Shown here: positions 42,537 through 49,568 of the stretch, in pieces
Layout of the letters: the number at the start of each line of letters is the position of its first letter
Numbering within the stretch: the stretch's first letter is position 1
NCBI GenBank assembly: GCA_001028025.1
Contig: LDAQ01000002.1
Span: 1 to 64,000 of the forward strand
DNA length: 64,000 bases
Direction of reading: 5' to 3'
Origin: Faecalicatena fissicatena
GTDB lineage: Bacteria; Bacillota; Clostridia; Lachnospirales; Lachnospiraceae
Made by a program: the position numbers and the translations under genes
The notes under the pieces: generated by a model
What the model was told of the DNA's origin: nothing
Seen by the model: the letters and a program-made list of their open reading frames with translations, nothing else
Databases searched by the model: none

Positions 42537-43729
42537 CTTCAAGAAAAGTTCTTATGATGAAAGAGGATGAAAAGGCCTGGATATTTCTTCTGGAGGACGA
42601 TGAAATTGTGGAGATACACTGTGACAAAGCAGATGCCGCCGGAGCAGAAAGGCATGTGCTCGGCAATATCTATGTCGGCAGAGTAAAAAATATTGTCCCG
42701 AATATCGGAGCGGCTTTTATAGAGATAGAAAGCGGCGTGGAATGTTATTATGACATGAGCCAGGCCGCGAATGCCCTGTTTACGCATAAAGCGGGCAGGA
42801 AACCTCTGTGTATCGGGGACGAACTGGTTGTCCAGATCAGCAAGGAGGCGGTGAAAACAAAAGCACCGACTGTCAGCAGCAATCTGAGCTTTACCGGCAG
42901 ATATGCAATCCTTACAACTGGAAATACAAGAATCGGAACTTCCGGCAAACTACCGAAAGCACAGCGCGAAGAATTAAAAGAACGGCTTCTGCCGTATAAA
43001 AATGAAGAATATGGACTTATTATCCGCACCAATGCCGGCGATGCTGAATTTGACCAGATTCTAGAAGAAATTAAAAGTCTGGAACAAAACTACAGTGTTC
43101 TGAAGAAAACGGCCGGGACAAGGACTTGCTTTACATGTCTGCATCAGGCTCCCCCGGCTTATATATCCGACCTGAAAAATGTGTATACCGAAGGTCTGAC
43201 TGAAATTATAATTGAGGATGAAGAGCTTTACGGACAGGTCAGGGAATATTATAAAAAGGAACAGCCCTTCGAACTGGACAAGCTCAGATTGTACCATGAC
43301 GGGCAGCTTTCTCTTGCAAAACTGTACAATACCCATACTGTCCTGGAACGGGCACTGAGTGAACGGGTATGGCTTAAAACTGGTGCATATTTGGTAATCC
43401 AGTATACAGAAGCACTGACCGTGATTGATGTAAACTCGGGAAAATGCAATGCAAAAAAGAACCCTCTGGAAACTTACCTGAAAATCAATCTGGAGGCTGC
43501 AAGAGAAGTTGCAAAGCAGATGCGCCTGCGGAATCTTTCCGGAATTATTATCGTGGATTTTATTAACCTGGATGATGCAGATGCTACCAGAGAACTTTTA
43601 AAAACCTTCCGCCAGCATCTCTCCAAAGATCCGATTCAGGCAACGCTGGTGGATGTAACTGAATTACAGCTTGTTGAATTGACCCGAAAAAAAGTCCGCA
43701 GGCCTCTTTATGAGAGCATTGCAGAATAA
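42533..43729 (+). CDS. rng: Ribonuclease G/E, short form without Zn-link
   Basis: A single-strand-specific endoribonuclease of RNA processing and turnover, 398 residues. An S1 domain (about 36-125, NIYVGRVKNIVPNIGAAFIEI) is followed by the DNase I-like catalytic region with both magnesium aspartates, Asp299 in TVIDVNSGKC and Asp342 in IIIVDFINLDD. E. coli RNase G has 489 residues and a CPxC Zn-link after the catalytic domain; this protein ends at KKVRRPLYESIAE, just before where that motif would begin, and none is found in any frame downstream. ATGA overlap couples it to the TIGR03936 gene. Confidence 0.92.
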   Translation: MTSRKVLMMKEDEKAWIFLLEDDEIVEIHCDKADAAGAERHVLGNIYVGRVKNIVPNIGAAFIEIESGVECYYDMSQAANALFTHKAGRKPLCIGDELVVQISKEAVKTKAPTVSSNLSFTGRYAILTTGNTRIGTSGKLPKAQREELKERLLPYKNEEYGLIIRTNAGDAEFDQILEEIKSLEQNYSVLKKTAGTRTCFTCLHQAPPAYISDLKNVYTEGLTEIIIEDEELYGQVREYYKKEQPFELDKLRLYHDGQLSLAKLYNTHTVLERALSERVWLKTGAYLVIQYTEALTVIDVNSGKCNAKKNPLETYLKINLEAAREVAKQMRLRNLSGIIIVDFINLDDADATRELLKTFRQHLSKDPIQATLVDVTELQLVELTRKKVRRPLYESIAE

Positions 43730-43740
43730 TTTTTTTACGT

Positions 43741-43904
43741 TTTTAGAATTGTATAATTGTATACAACTTTCAAAAAGTAAAACAAGGATAATAAGCAAGA
43801 AGAAGTGTAAGTAAAAAAACATAGTATTCATGTATACAATTCTAAAACAAGTTTGATGAATGGCTACCGCATAAAATATAAACAGGAAAAGTAATTGTAT
43901 ACAA
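43741..43904. promoter_or_regulatory. Cluster of TTGTATACAA palindromes before the SPL-like gene
   Basis: Perfect 10-bp palindromes TTGTATACAA lie at 43757-43766 and 43895-43904, with a near copy, ATGTATACAA, at 43830-43839. In addition TTTTAGAATTGTATA (43741-43755) is the exact reverse complement of TATACAATTCTAAAA (43832-43846). The rest of the 254-base gap is A/T-rich with no recognised promoter. The pattern suggests an operator array for a dimeric regulator, possibly GntR type, that is not encoded here. Confidence 0.5.
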
Positions 43905-43983
43905 AAATACAATCTGAAATCATGCCGAAAGCGCACTAATAAGGACCTGTAAAGTCAGGAGATCAGGAAAAGGGCTGTTAATT

Positions 43984-44880
43984 ATGGAGTACATTCCAGC
44001 TAAAACGATAATCACACGCTCTAAAAAACCGGAATATTGGTTTGGAACAGAGTATAATATGAATATTTATAAAGGGTGCTGTCATGGATGTATATACTGT
44101 GACAGTCGTTCGGATTGTTATGGCATCACTTCATTTGATACGGTCAGGGCAAAAGAAAACGCCCTGACAATTATACGTGATGAACTGCGTAGAAAAACAA
44201 AACGGGGCGTAATTTCTACCGGGGCCATGAGCGATCCTTATAATCCATTTGAAAAGGAACTGGAACTTACGCGGCATGCATTGGAGCTATGCAATGCATT
44301 TGAGTTCGGGATCGCGGTTGCCACGAAGAGCAGGCTGCTGGCAAGAGATATTGATGTTCTTGAAGATATTAAAGAGCATTCACCGGTACTGTGCAAAGTT
44401 ACAATCACGACTTCTGACGATGCCCTGGCAAAAAAGATAGAACCAGGTGTACCGCCGTCTTCGGAACGCTTTGCATTAATCCGTGAACTGACAGAACATG
44501 GAATATACGCGGGTGTTCTTTTGATGCCCGTCCTTCCTTTTCTTGAAGATTCCGATGAAAATATCCGAAGAATTGTACACATGGCAGGTGAAGCGGGGGC
44601 AAAGTTTATTTATCCTGCTTTTGGAGTGACGCTGCGTGAAAACCAGAGGGAATGGTACTTTGACAGGCTGAATCATCTGTTTCCGGGAGAGCAGATTGCG
44701 GAAAAATATCAGAAGAAATTTGGGTATTCCTATGAATGCAGAAGCCCGCGGTCACGGCAGTTGTGGAAGGTTTTTACAAAAGAGTGCCAGGACGCGGGAA
44801 TTCTGTACCAGATGCAGGATATCATATCGAGTTATAAACGGCCATATCAGTTAGAACAGCTCAGCCTGTTTGATTTATGA
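43984..44880 (+). CDS. SPL-like radical SAM protein
   Basis: A 298-residue radical SAM protein of the spore photoproduct lyase-like/Rv2578c group. The cluster motif is YKGCCHGCIYCDSR (Cys at about residues 33, 36-40), preceded by NMNIYKG, and TGAMSDPYNPFE and VATKSRLLARDIDVL are family blocks. True SplB repairs the thymine spore photoproduct and carries a conserved cysteine near its C-terminus; I cannot confirm that residue's equivalent, so substrate is open. It is preceded by an unusual cluster of palindromes and followed after 25 bases by ybaK. Confidence 0.8.
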   Translation: MEYIPAKTIITRSKKPEYWFGTEYNMNIYKGCCHGCIYCDSRSDCYGITSFDTVRAKENALTIIRDELRRKTKRGVISTGAMSDPYNPFEKELELTRHALELCNAFEFGIAVATKSRLLARDIDVLEDIKEHSPVLCKVTITTSDDALAKKIEPGVPPSSERFALIRELTEHGIYAGVLLMPVLPFLEDSDENIRRIVHMAGEAGAKFIYPAFGVTLRENQREWYFDRLNHLFPGEQIAEKYQKKFGYSYECRSPRSRQLWKVFTKECQDAGILYQMQDIISSYKRPYQLEQLSLFDL

Positions 44881-44905
44881 AAAGAATACGAACCAGGAGG
44901 AGACC

Positions 44906-45385
44906 ATGAGTAAAAAGGAATTGAAGACAAATGCCATGCGCATATTGGACAGATATAAGATATCTTATGAATATCAGACTTACGAATGCGATGAATTCGT
45001 GGATGGAATTACAACTGCCGACAAGGCGGGCCTGCCTCATGACAGAGTATATAAGACGCTTGTAACAACCGGAAAAAGCGGAATGCACTATGTGTTCGTG
45101 ATTCCCATTGAGGCAGAACTGGACATGAAAAAAGCAGCCCGGTCAGCAGGAGAAAAATCACTGGAAATGCTGCCTGTAAAAGAGATCACTCCTGTGACAG
45201 GATATGTTAGGGGCGGATGTACTGCAATCGGGATGAAAAAGTCTTTTCCTACTATAATAAATGAAACTGCACAGGGGCTGGATTATCTATATGTCAGCGG
45301 AGGAAAACTGGGCATGCAGCTGAAGCTGGCCCCCGGTGATCTGAAAAGGGCCGCAGGTGCAGAGTATGCAGATGTTATTTACTGA
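44906..45385 (+). CDS. ybaK: Cys-tRNA(Pro)/Cys-tRNA(Cys) deacylase YbaK/EbsC
   Basis: A trans-editing protein that hydrolyses mischarged Cys-tRNA(Pro), 159 residues. YbaK fold sequence: NAMRILDRYKISYEYQTYE at the start, the GLPHDRVYKTLV segment with the catalytic-site lysine, FVIPIEAELDMKKAARSAG and the GYVRGGCTAIGMKKSFPT block. AGGAGGAGACC stands before ATG 44906; an in-frame upstream ATG at 44870 lies inside the SPL-like gene without a site. Probably co-transcribed with that gene. Confidence 0.92.
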   Translation: MSKKELKTNAMRILDRYKISYEYQTYECDEFVDGITTADKAGLPHDRVYKTLVTTGKSGMHYVFVIPIEAELDMKKAARSAGEKSLEMLPVKEITPVTGYVRGGCTAIGMKKSFPTIINETAQGLDYLYVSGGKLGMQLKLAPGDLKRAAGAEYADVIY

Positions 45386-45474
45386 ATTTGCAGAAAATGG
45401 AGTTTGGGATTAGATTTATGAATAAAAATGCAGGATTTTTTGTCTGAAAATGCAAAAAAATAAGAAATAATAGA

Positions 45475-45503
45475 TTTACAAGCGGGAATGACTGCGTTAT
45501 AAT
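45475..45503 (+). promoter_or_regulatory. Promoter of the lysC operon
   Basis: TTTACA (45475-45480), 17 bp, TATAAT (45498-45503). It implies a leader of about 110 bases before lysC. The leader lacks lysine-riboswitch signatures. Confidence 0.75.
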
Positions 45504-45546
45504 AGTTTACCGAGAGCGCAGAAATTTTGAAAAGGTTTTTACTGTC

Positions 45547-45627
45547 ATGCAGCATCTGGCTTTACACGGAGGAATGATGCAGGATAAGGGATACCTTTCT
45601 ATGTATATTGGAGGAAATGAGGAATGA
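45547..45627 (+). other. Possible leader peptide frame overlapping the lysC start
   Basis: An ATG at 45547 opens a 26-codon frame (MQHLALHGGMMQDKGYLSMY and on) that stops at TGA 45625-45627, overlapping the lysC ATG as ATGA. It has only a weak AAAAGG upstream and is not rich in lysine, threonine or methionine beyond four Met. It may be chance; if translated it would couple to lysC. Confidence 0.2.
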
Positions 45628-46943
45628 AAAAAGTAGTAAAATTTGGCGGAAGTTCTTTGGCCAGTGCCGAGCAGTTTAAAAAGGTTGGGGATATCATACG
45701 TTCTGATGAATCCAGACGATATGTTGTACCGTCTGCACCCGGAAAGCGGTTTTCAGGCGACACGAAGGTGACTGATATGCTCTACAGCTGTTACGGAACA
45801 GCAATCAAGGAAAAGAACTTTACAGATTTGCTATCTGAAATTCAAGACAGATATAATGAAATTATAGAAGGATTGAATCTGACTCTTTCCCTGGATGAAG
45901 ATTTTGAGATGATCCGCGAAAATTTCGGCAAGAAGGCCGGAAGAGATTATGCTGCATCCAGAGGCGAATACCTGAACGGCAAGGTGGCTGCAGCATATCT
46001 TGGATTCGAGTTTGTAGATGCGGCGGAGGTGATCCGTTTTAATGAAGACGGAACTTTCAATGATAAGGTGACAAACGATCTGCTCGCTGCCCGTCTCAAG
46101 GATGTTACGCACGCCGTAATTCCGGGATTTTACGGTGCAAAAGAGGATGGAACGGTTGCAACATTCTCAAGAGGAGGTTCTGACGTCACAGGTTCACTTG
46201 TTGCACTGGCCGTTTCAGCGGATTTATATGAAAACTGGACAGATGTTTCAGGCTTTCTGATTGCAGACCCCCGGATTGTCAAAAACCCAAAATCTATAGA
46301 GACGATTACATATAAAGAACTGCGGGAGCTTTCCTACATGGGGGCAAGCGTGCTTCACGAGGATGCCATCTTTCCGGTAAGAAAAGCCGGAATACCGATT
46401 AACATCCGCAATACCAATGCGCCGCAGGATAAAGGAACATTAATTGTAGAAGGAACTTGCAGACAGCCAAAGTATACCATTACCGGTATTGCTGGTACAG
46501 ATGGTTTCGCTTCCATCACAGTTGAAAAGGCGATGATGAACTCCGAGATTGGCTTCTGCCGTAAAGTGCTTCAGGTATTTGAGGCAAACGATATTTCTAT
46601 TGAGCATATGCCGTCCGGAATTGATACGATGACGATATTTGTCCATAAGGATGAATTCGAGGAGAAAGAACAGCAGGTACTTGCGGGAATCCACAAGGAG
46701 GTGGCTCCTGACCATATCGAACTGGAATCAGATCTTGCACTGATTGCTATTGTAGGCCGGGGAATGCGTGCTACCCGCGGAACAGCGGGCAGGATTTTCT
46801 CAGCCCTTGCCCATGCGCATATTAATGTTAAAATGATTGACCAGGGATCCAGTGAGCTGAATATTATCGTAGGTGTCAGACATGATGATTTTAAAAATGC
46901 CATTAGAGCCCTGTATGAAATTTTTGTATTAACACAAATCTAA
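45624..46943 (+). CDS. lysC: Aspartate kinase
   Basis: Phosphorylates aspartate, the first step toward lysine, threonine and methionine; 439 residues, monofunctional. The kinase domain starts KVVKFGGSSLASAEQFKKVG (residues 3-22), with FSRGGSDVTGSLVA and the substrate-binding ENWTDVSGFLIADPR. Two C-terminal ACT domains follow (about 300-439), with GIAGTDGFASITVEKAMMNS and ALIAIVGRGMRATRGTAGRI, and would carry feedback inhibition by amino acids. AspK enzymes of this length occur in Clostridia. ATG 45624 has GGAGGAAATGAG upstream. The CBS gene follows by 21 bases. Confidence 0.95.
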   Translation: MKKVVKFGGSSLASAEQFKKVGDIIRSDESRRYVVPSAPGKRFSGDTKVTDMLYSCYGTAIKEKNFTDLLSEIQDRYNEIIEGLNLTLSLDEDFEMIRENFGKKAGRDYAASRGEYLNGKVAAAYLGFEFVDAAEVIRFNEDGTFNDKVTNDLLAARLKDVTHAVIPGFYGAKEDGTVATFSRGGSDVTGSLVALAVSADLYENWTDVSGFLIADPRIVKNPKSIETITYKELRELSYMGASVLHEDAIFPVRKAGIPINIRNTNAPQDKGTLIVEGTCRQPKYTITGIAGTDGFASITVEKAMMNSEIGFCRKVLQVFEANDISIEHMPSGIDTMTIFVHKDEFEEKEQQVLAGIHKEVAPDHIELESDLALIAIVGRGMRATRGTAGRIFSALAHAHINVKMIDQGSSELNIIVGVRHDDFKNAIRALYEIFVLTQI

Positions 46944-46964
46944 GGAAAGGTAACGGATTTAGTT

Positions 46965-47378
46965 ATGAACATTCTGTTCTTTTTAAAACCGAAAAATGAA
47001 GTTGCGTATATCTATAATGACTGTACGCTGCGTCAGGTGCTGGAGACAATGGAGTACCACAAGTACGCATCCATTCCGATGCTGAACCGGGAGGGCGAAT
47101 TTGTGGGGACGGTCACAGAAGGCGATCTGCTCTGGGGGATCAAGTCTTATAAAAATCTGGATATCAAAAGTGCTGAGACTATTTTTATTCGTGATTTCCC
47201 GCGCAAGGCAAACTTTGATGTGGTTCCTGCCGATGCGGACATGGAAGATCTTGTAAAGACGGCTATGAACCAGAATTTTGTGCCCGTTGTGGATGACCAG
47301 AATAAATTTATCGGTATTATCACCCGCAGAAGCATTATAGAGTACTGTTATGATAAGCTGAATGATTGCGATAAGTAG
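46965..47378 (+). CDS. CBS-domain protein
   Basis: A stand-alone pair of CBS domains, 137 residues, which usually bind adenine nucleotides. The first (about 12-62) has YHKYASIPMLNREGEFVGTVTEGDLLW, the second (about 75-130) has QNFVPVVDDQNKFIGIITRRSIIEYC; the G-(V/I)-(V/I)T-x-[GR]-D/S pattern at the end of each is intact. Position between lysC and an amidohydrolase, gaps of 21 and 12 bases, suggests one transcript but no clear shared pathway. It could modulate an enzyme encoded elsewhere. Confidence 0.88.
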   Translation: MNILFFLKPKNEVAYIYNDCTLRQVLETMEYHKYASIPMLNREGEFVGTVTEGDLLWGIKSYKNLDIKSAETIFIRDFPRKANFDVVPADADMEDLVKTAMNQNFVPVVDDQNKFIGIITRRSIIEYCYDKLNDCDK

Positions 47379-47390
47379 AGGCAAAATAAT

Positions 47391-48173
47391 ATGATTGATT
47401 TTCATACACACATTTTCCCAGATAAAATTGCCGGCAAAACATTGGGGTTTTTGAGCGCCAGATGCAGAACCGTTCCCTTTACAGACGGAACGGCCGATGG
47501 TTTAAAAGCTTCCGGGCAGAAAGCTGGCATGGATATTTCCATAGCCCTCCCGGTGGTTACAAAACCGGCCCAGTTCGAAAGTATTAACCGCTTTGCAGCA
47601 CAGTTTCAGGAGGGGGAGATTATCTCGTTCGGCGGACTCCATCCTGACAGCAGTGACTACAGGAGCGAGCTGCGTACTCTGAAAGATATGGGGTTTAAGG
47701 GGATTAAGCTGCATCCTGCATATCAGGAGACCATGTTTAACGATATCCGCTACAAACGAATTGTTTCTTATGCATCAGAGCTGGGGTTTATTATTACAGT
47801 GCACGGCGGCTATGACCCGGGATATCCGGACTGTATTTACTGTGCGCCGCAGATGGCTGCTGAAGTGATTGATGAAGTGCAGCCGGAAAAGCTGGTAATT
47901 GCTCATATGGGAGGTTTTAAGTGCTGGGATGATGTTGAACGCTGTATCGTGGGAAAGCAGGTTTATCTGGATACGGCTGTAGTATTTGGTGAGATTGATG
48001 ACGGACAGTTCGTGCGCATCTGCAGGAATCATGGCACGGACAAGATTTTATTTGCTACAGATTCTCCATGGACCGGGCAGGCAGAATCTGCAGAATACAT
48101 GAACAGGCTTCCGTTCACAGAGACGGAGAAAAACAGGATTTTTGACGAAAATGCCAGAAAACTATTGACTTAA
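47391..48173 (+). CDS. Amidohydrolase family metal-dependent hydrolase
   Basis: An Amidohydrolase_2 (TIM-barrel) enzyme of 260 residues. The first metal-binding motif is DFHTHIF with His5 and His7; GIKLHPAYQ gives the next histidine, VHGGYDP and IAHMGGFKCWDD supply others, and FATDSPW supplies the catalytic aspartate. Such enzymes decarboxylate or hydrolyse ring compounds; the substrate is unknown. The start ATG 47391 has only GAGGCAAAATA upstream. The -35 box of the rplU promoter lies within its last codons. Confidence 0.85.
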   Translation: MIDFHTHIFPDKIAGKTLGFLSARCRTVPFTDGTADGLKASGQKAGMDISIALPVVTKPAQFESINRFAAQFQEGEIISFGGLHPDSSDYRSELRTLKDMGFKGIKLHPAYQETMFNDIRYKRIVSYASELGFIITVHGGYDPGYPDCIYCAPQMAAEVIDEVQPEKLVIAHMGGFKCWDDVERCIVGKQVYLDTAVVFGEIDDGQFVRICRNHGTDKILFATDSPWTGQAESAEYMNRLPFTETEKNRIFDENARKLLT

Positions 48174-48194
48174 TAAATTTTCGTGTGCTATACT
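48165..48194 (+). promoter_or_regulatory. Promoter of the rplU-prp-rpmA operon
   Basis: TTGACT (48165-48170), 18 bp, TATACT (48189-48194). The -35 sits inside the end of the amidohydrolase gene. Confidence 0.7.
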
Positions 48195-48197
48195 ACA

Positions 48198-48250
48198 ACG
48201 GTATGCCGCGCAATGAGGTTTATAAGTTCTGTCGTTCTGACAGACACCGT
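48198..48250 (+). promoter_or_regulatory. Probable L21 leader (ribosomal protein autoregulatory structure)
   Basis: ACGGT (48198-48202) can pair with ACCGT (48246-48250), enclosing the hairpin TCTGTC/GACAGA (48228-48233, 48239-48244). Firmicute rplU operons carry an L21 leader RNA at this place. Assignment is by position and shape only. Confidence 0.5.
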
Positions 48251-48282
48251 AATTGGCGAGTAATGATAATAGGAGGTGCCAT

Positions 48283-48591
48283 ATGTACGCAATTATAGCA
48301 ACAGGTGGTAAACAGTACAGAGTAGCCGAAGGCGATATCATTAAAGTAGAAAAACTTGGGGTAGAGGCTGGCGAGACTTATACATTTGACCAGGTACTTG
48401 CAGTGAACAACGACAATCTTGTTGTTGGAAATCCGACAGTCGAAGGTGTAACAGTTACAGCTTCTGTAATTGGCGACGGCAAAGCTAAAAAAGTTGTCGT
48501 TTACAAGTATAAGAGAAAATCTGGATACCATAAGAAAAATGGTCACAGACAGCAGTATACTGCAGTTAAGATTGACAAGATCAACGCATAA
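48283..48591 (+). CDS. rplU: 50S ribosomal protein L21
   Basis: Large-subunit protein binding 23S rRNA domain II, 102 residues. It reads MYAIIATGGKQYRVAEGDII at the start and has the C-terminal RRKSGYHKKNGHRQQYTAVKI block (KYKRRKxYrrkxGHRQxxT), both diagnostic. AGGAGGTG lies 5 bases before ATG 48283; the in-frame extension to 48253 has no site and crosses the leader structure. First gene of the rplU-prp-rpmA trio. Confidence 0.98.
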   Translation: MYAIIATGGKQYRVAEGDIIKVEKLGVEAGETYTFDQVLAVNNDNLVVGNPTVEGVTVTASVIGDGKAKKVVVYKYKRKSGYHKKNGHRQQYTAVKIDKINA

Positions 48592-48603
48592 CCCGGTGAC
48601 AGA

Positions 48604-48948
48604 ATGATTAAAGTAACGATTTATAAGACTGACAAGCATGAATATGTAGGTTTTGATGCACAGGGACATGCCGGATACTCTGATGAGGGTATGGACATTG
48701 TATGTGCAGCGGCCTCAGCGCTGATTATCAATACGATAAATGCGATTGAGAGATATACATCTGATGAGACCTCTGTTGTGACAGATGACTCGGAAGATGC
48801 ACAGGGGCTGATTCAGTTCAGATTTACCGGTGAGAAGCCTACACATGATGCTGATCTGCTGTTAAAGACTATGATTCTTGGGTTGGGAGAAATAGAAGAT
48901 GACAGCGAATATGAACCATACATTGATATTATCTTCGAGGAGGTGTAA
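48604..48948 (+). CDS. prp: Ribosomal-processing cysteine protease Prp
   Basis: Removes the N-terminal leader of L27 before or during assembly of the large subunit in Firmicutes and relatives; 114 residues. The catalytic pair is exactly at the family's positions, His22 in GHAGY and Cys34 in DIVCAAAS. The gene lies between rplU and rpmA, 12 bases after rplU and 5 before rpmA, the conserved order. Its substrate, the extended L27, is encoded next. Previously annotated YsxB. Confidence 0.95.
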   Translation: MIKVTIYKTDKHEYVGFDAQGHAGYSDEGMDIVCAAASALIINTINAIERYTSDETSVVTDDSEDAQGLIQFRFTGEKPTHDADLLLKTMILGLGEIEDDSEYEPYIDIIFEEV

Positions 48949-48953
48949 TAACC

Positions 48954-49238
48954 ATGATGAAGTTGAACCTTCAGTATTTTGCTCATAAAAAGGGAGTTGG
49001 TTCTTCCAAGAACGGCCGTGACTCTGAGTCTAAAAGATTAGGTGCCAAAAGAGCTGACGGACAGTTCGTTAAAGCCGGCAATATCCTTTACAGACAGCGT
49101 GGAACAAGAATTCATCCAGGCGTGAATGTAGGACGCGGCGGAGATGACACACTGTTTGCTTTAGTAGATGGTGTTGTCAGATACGAGAGAAAAGGAAGAG
49201 ATAAGAAACAGGTTTCTATCTATCCAGTAGCTGAATAA
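48954..49238 (+). CDS. rpmA: 50S ribosomal protein L27 with cleavable leader
   Basis: Large-subunit protein whose N-terminus reaches toward the peptidyl transferase centre, 94 residues. The leader MMKLNLQYF followed by AHKKG carries the Prp recognition pattern LNLQxF, cleavage being expected after Phe9 to expose the functional Ala-His-Lys-Lys-Gly end. The body has GRDSESKRLGAKRADGQFV and GTRIHPGVNVGRGGDDTLFA. ATG 48954 is preferred over 48957 for spacing from GAGGAGGTG. A terminator follows. Confidence 0.97.
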   Translation: MMKLNLQYFAHKKGVGSSKNGRDSESKRLGAKRADGQFVKAGNILYRQRGTRIHPGVNVGRGGDDTLFALVDGVVRYERKGRDKKQVSIYPVAE

Positions 49239-49254
49239 TTAGTTTAGCACACAC

Positions 49255-49287
49255 GGCCTCAGACCTAACAGTCTGAGGCCTGTTTAT
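49255..49287 (+). terminator. Terminator of the rplU-prp-rpmA operon
   Basis: A perfect 10-bp stem GGCCTCAGAC/GTCTGAGGCC with loop CTAACA, followed by TGTTTATT. The T tract is imperfect; a second long hairpin begins within it. Confidence 0.7.
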
Positions 49288-49455
49288 TATCTTATAGGAA
49301 AGTTCGCCTATAAGATAATAAAGCCCTCCCGGCGGGATGCGCACTGCGGCGTAAGATGTAGATGTCGCGATGCGACCGCCGCAGGCGCGAGTTTCGCAAG
49401 CGAAACTCTATTTTATTCTGAGAAATATCAACAGTTCAGGCTTGCCTGAACTGTT
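49284..49455. other. Run of four hairpins between rpmA and obgE
   Basis: The 330-base gap 49239-49568 has no gene. After the terminator it holds: a perfect 15-bp hairpin (49284-49298 with 49307-49321); a stem TGCGGCG/CGCCGCA (49345-49351, 49377-49383) enclosing GTCGC/GCGAC (49364-49376); GAGTTTCGC/GCGAAACTC with a 2-base loop (49389-49408) followed by TATTTTATT; and an 11-bp AACAGTTCAGG/CCTGAACTGTT (49430-49455). Stems are near perfect. It could be tandem terminators, a repeat element or a structured RNA; I cannot decide. Confidence 0.6.
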
Positions 49456-49507
49456 ACATAGGATATGTGAAATCAGGGAATTATGAATAGTAAAAGGAAT
49501 TATGTTG

Positions 49508-49516
49508 TGATATAAT
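49508..49516 (+). promoter_or_regulatory. Extended -10 promoter of the obgE operon
   Basis: TGATATAAT (TATAAT at 49511-49516) lies 53 bases before obgE, without a good -35. Confidence 0.5.
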
Positions 49517-49568
49517 AAGAAAGATATTGAATTGGAAAAAAAATAGATAATAGAAAAGGATATATAAT

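Noticed and set aside
43689..43983. A frameshifted Zn-link remnant downstream of rng
   Set aside because: No CPxC-type motif appears in any frame; the sequence turns A/T-rich and palindromic at once.
45504..45623. A lysine riboswitch before lysC
   Set aside because: The leader is about 110 bases and shows none of the conserved lysine-riboswitch sequence.
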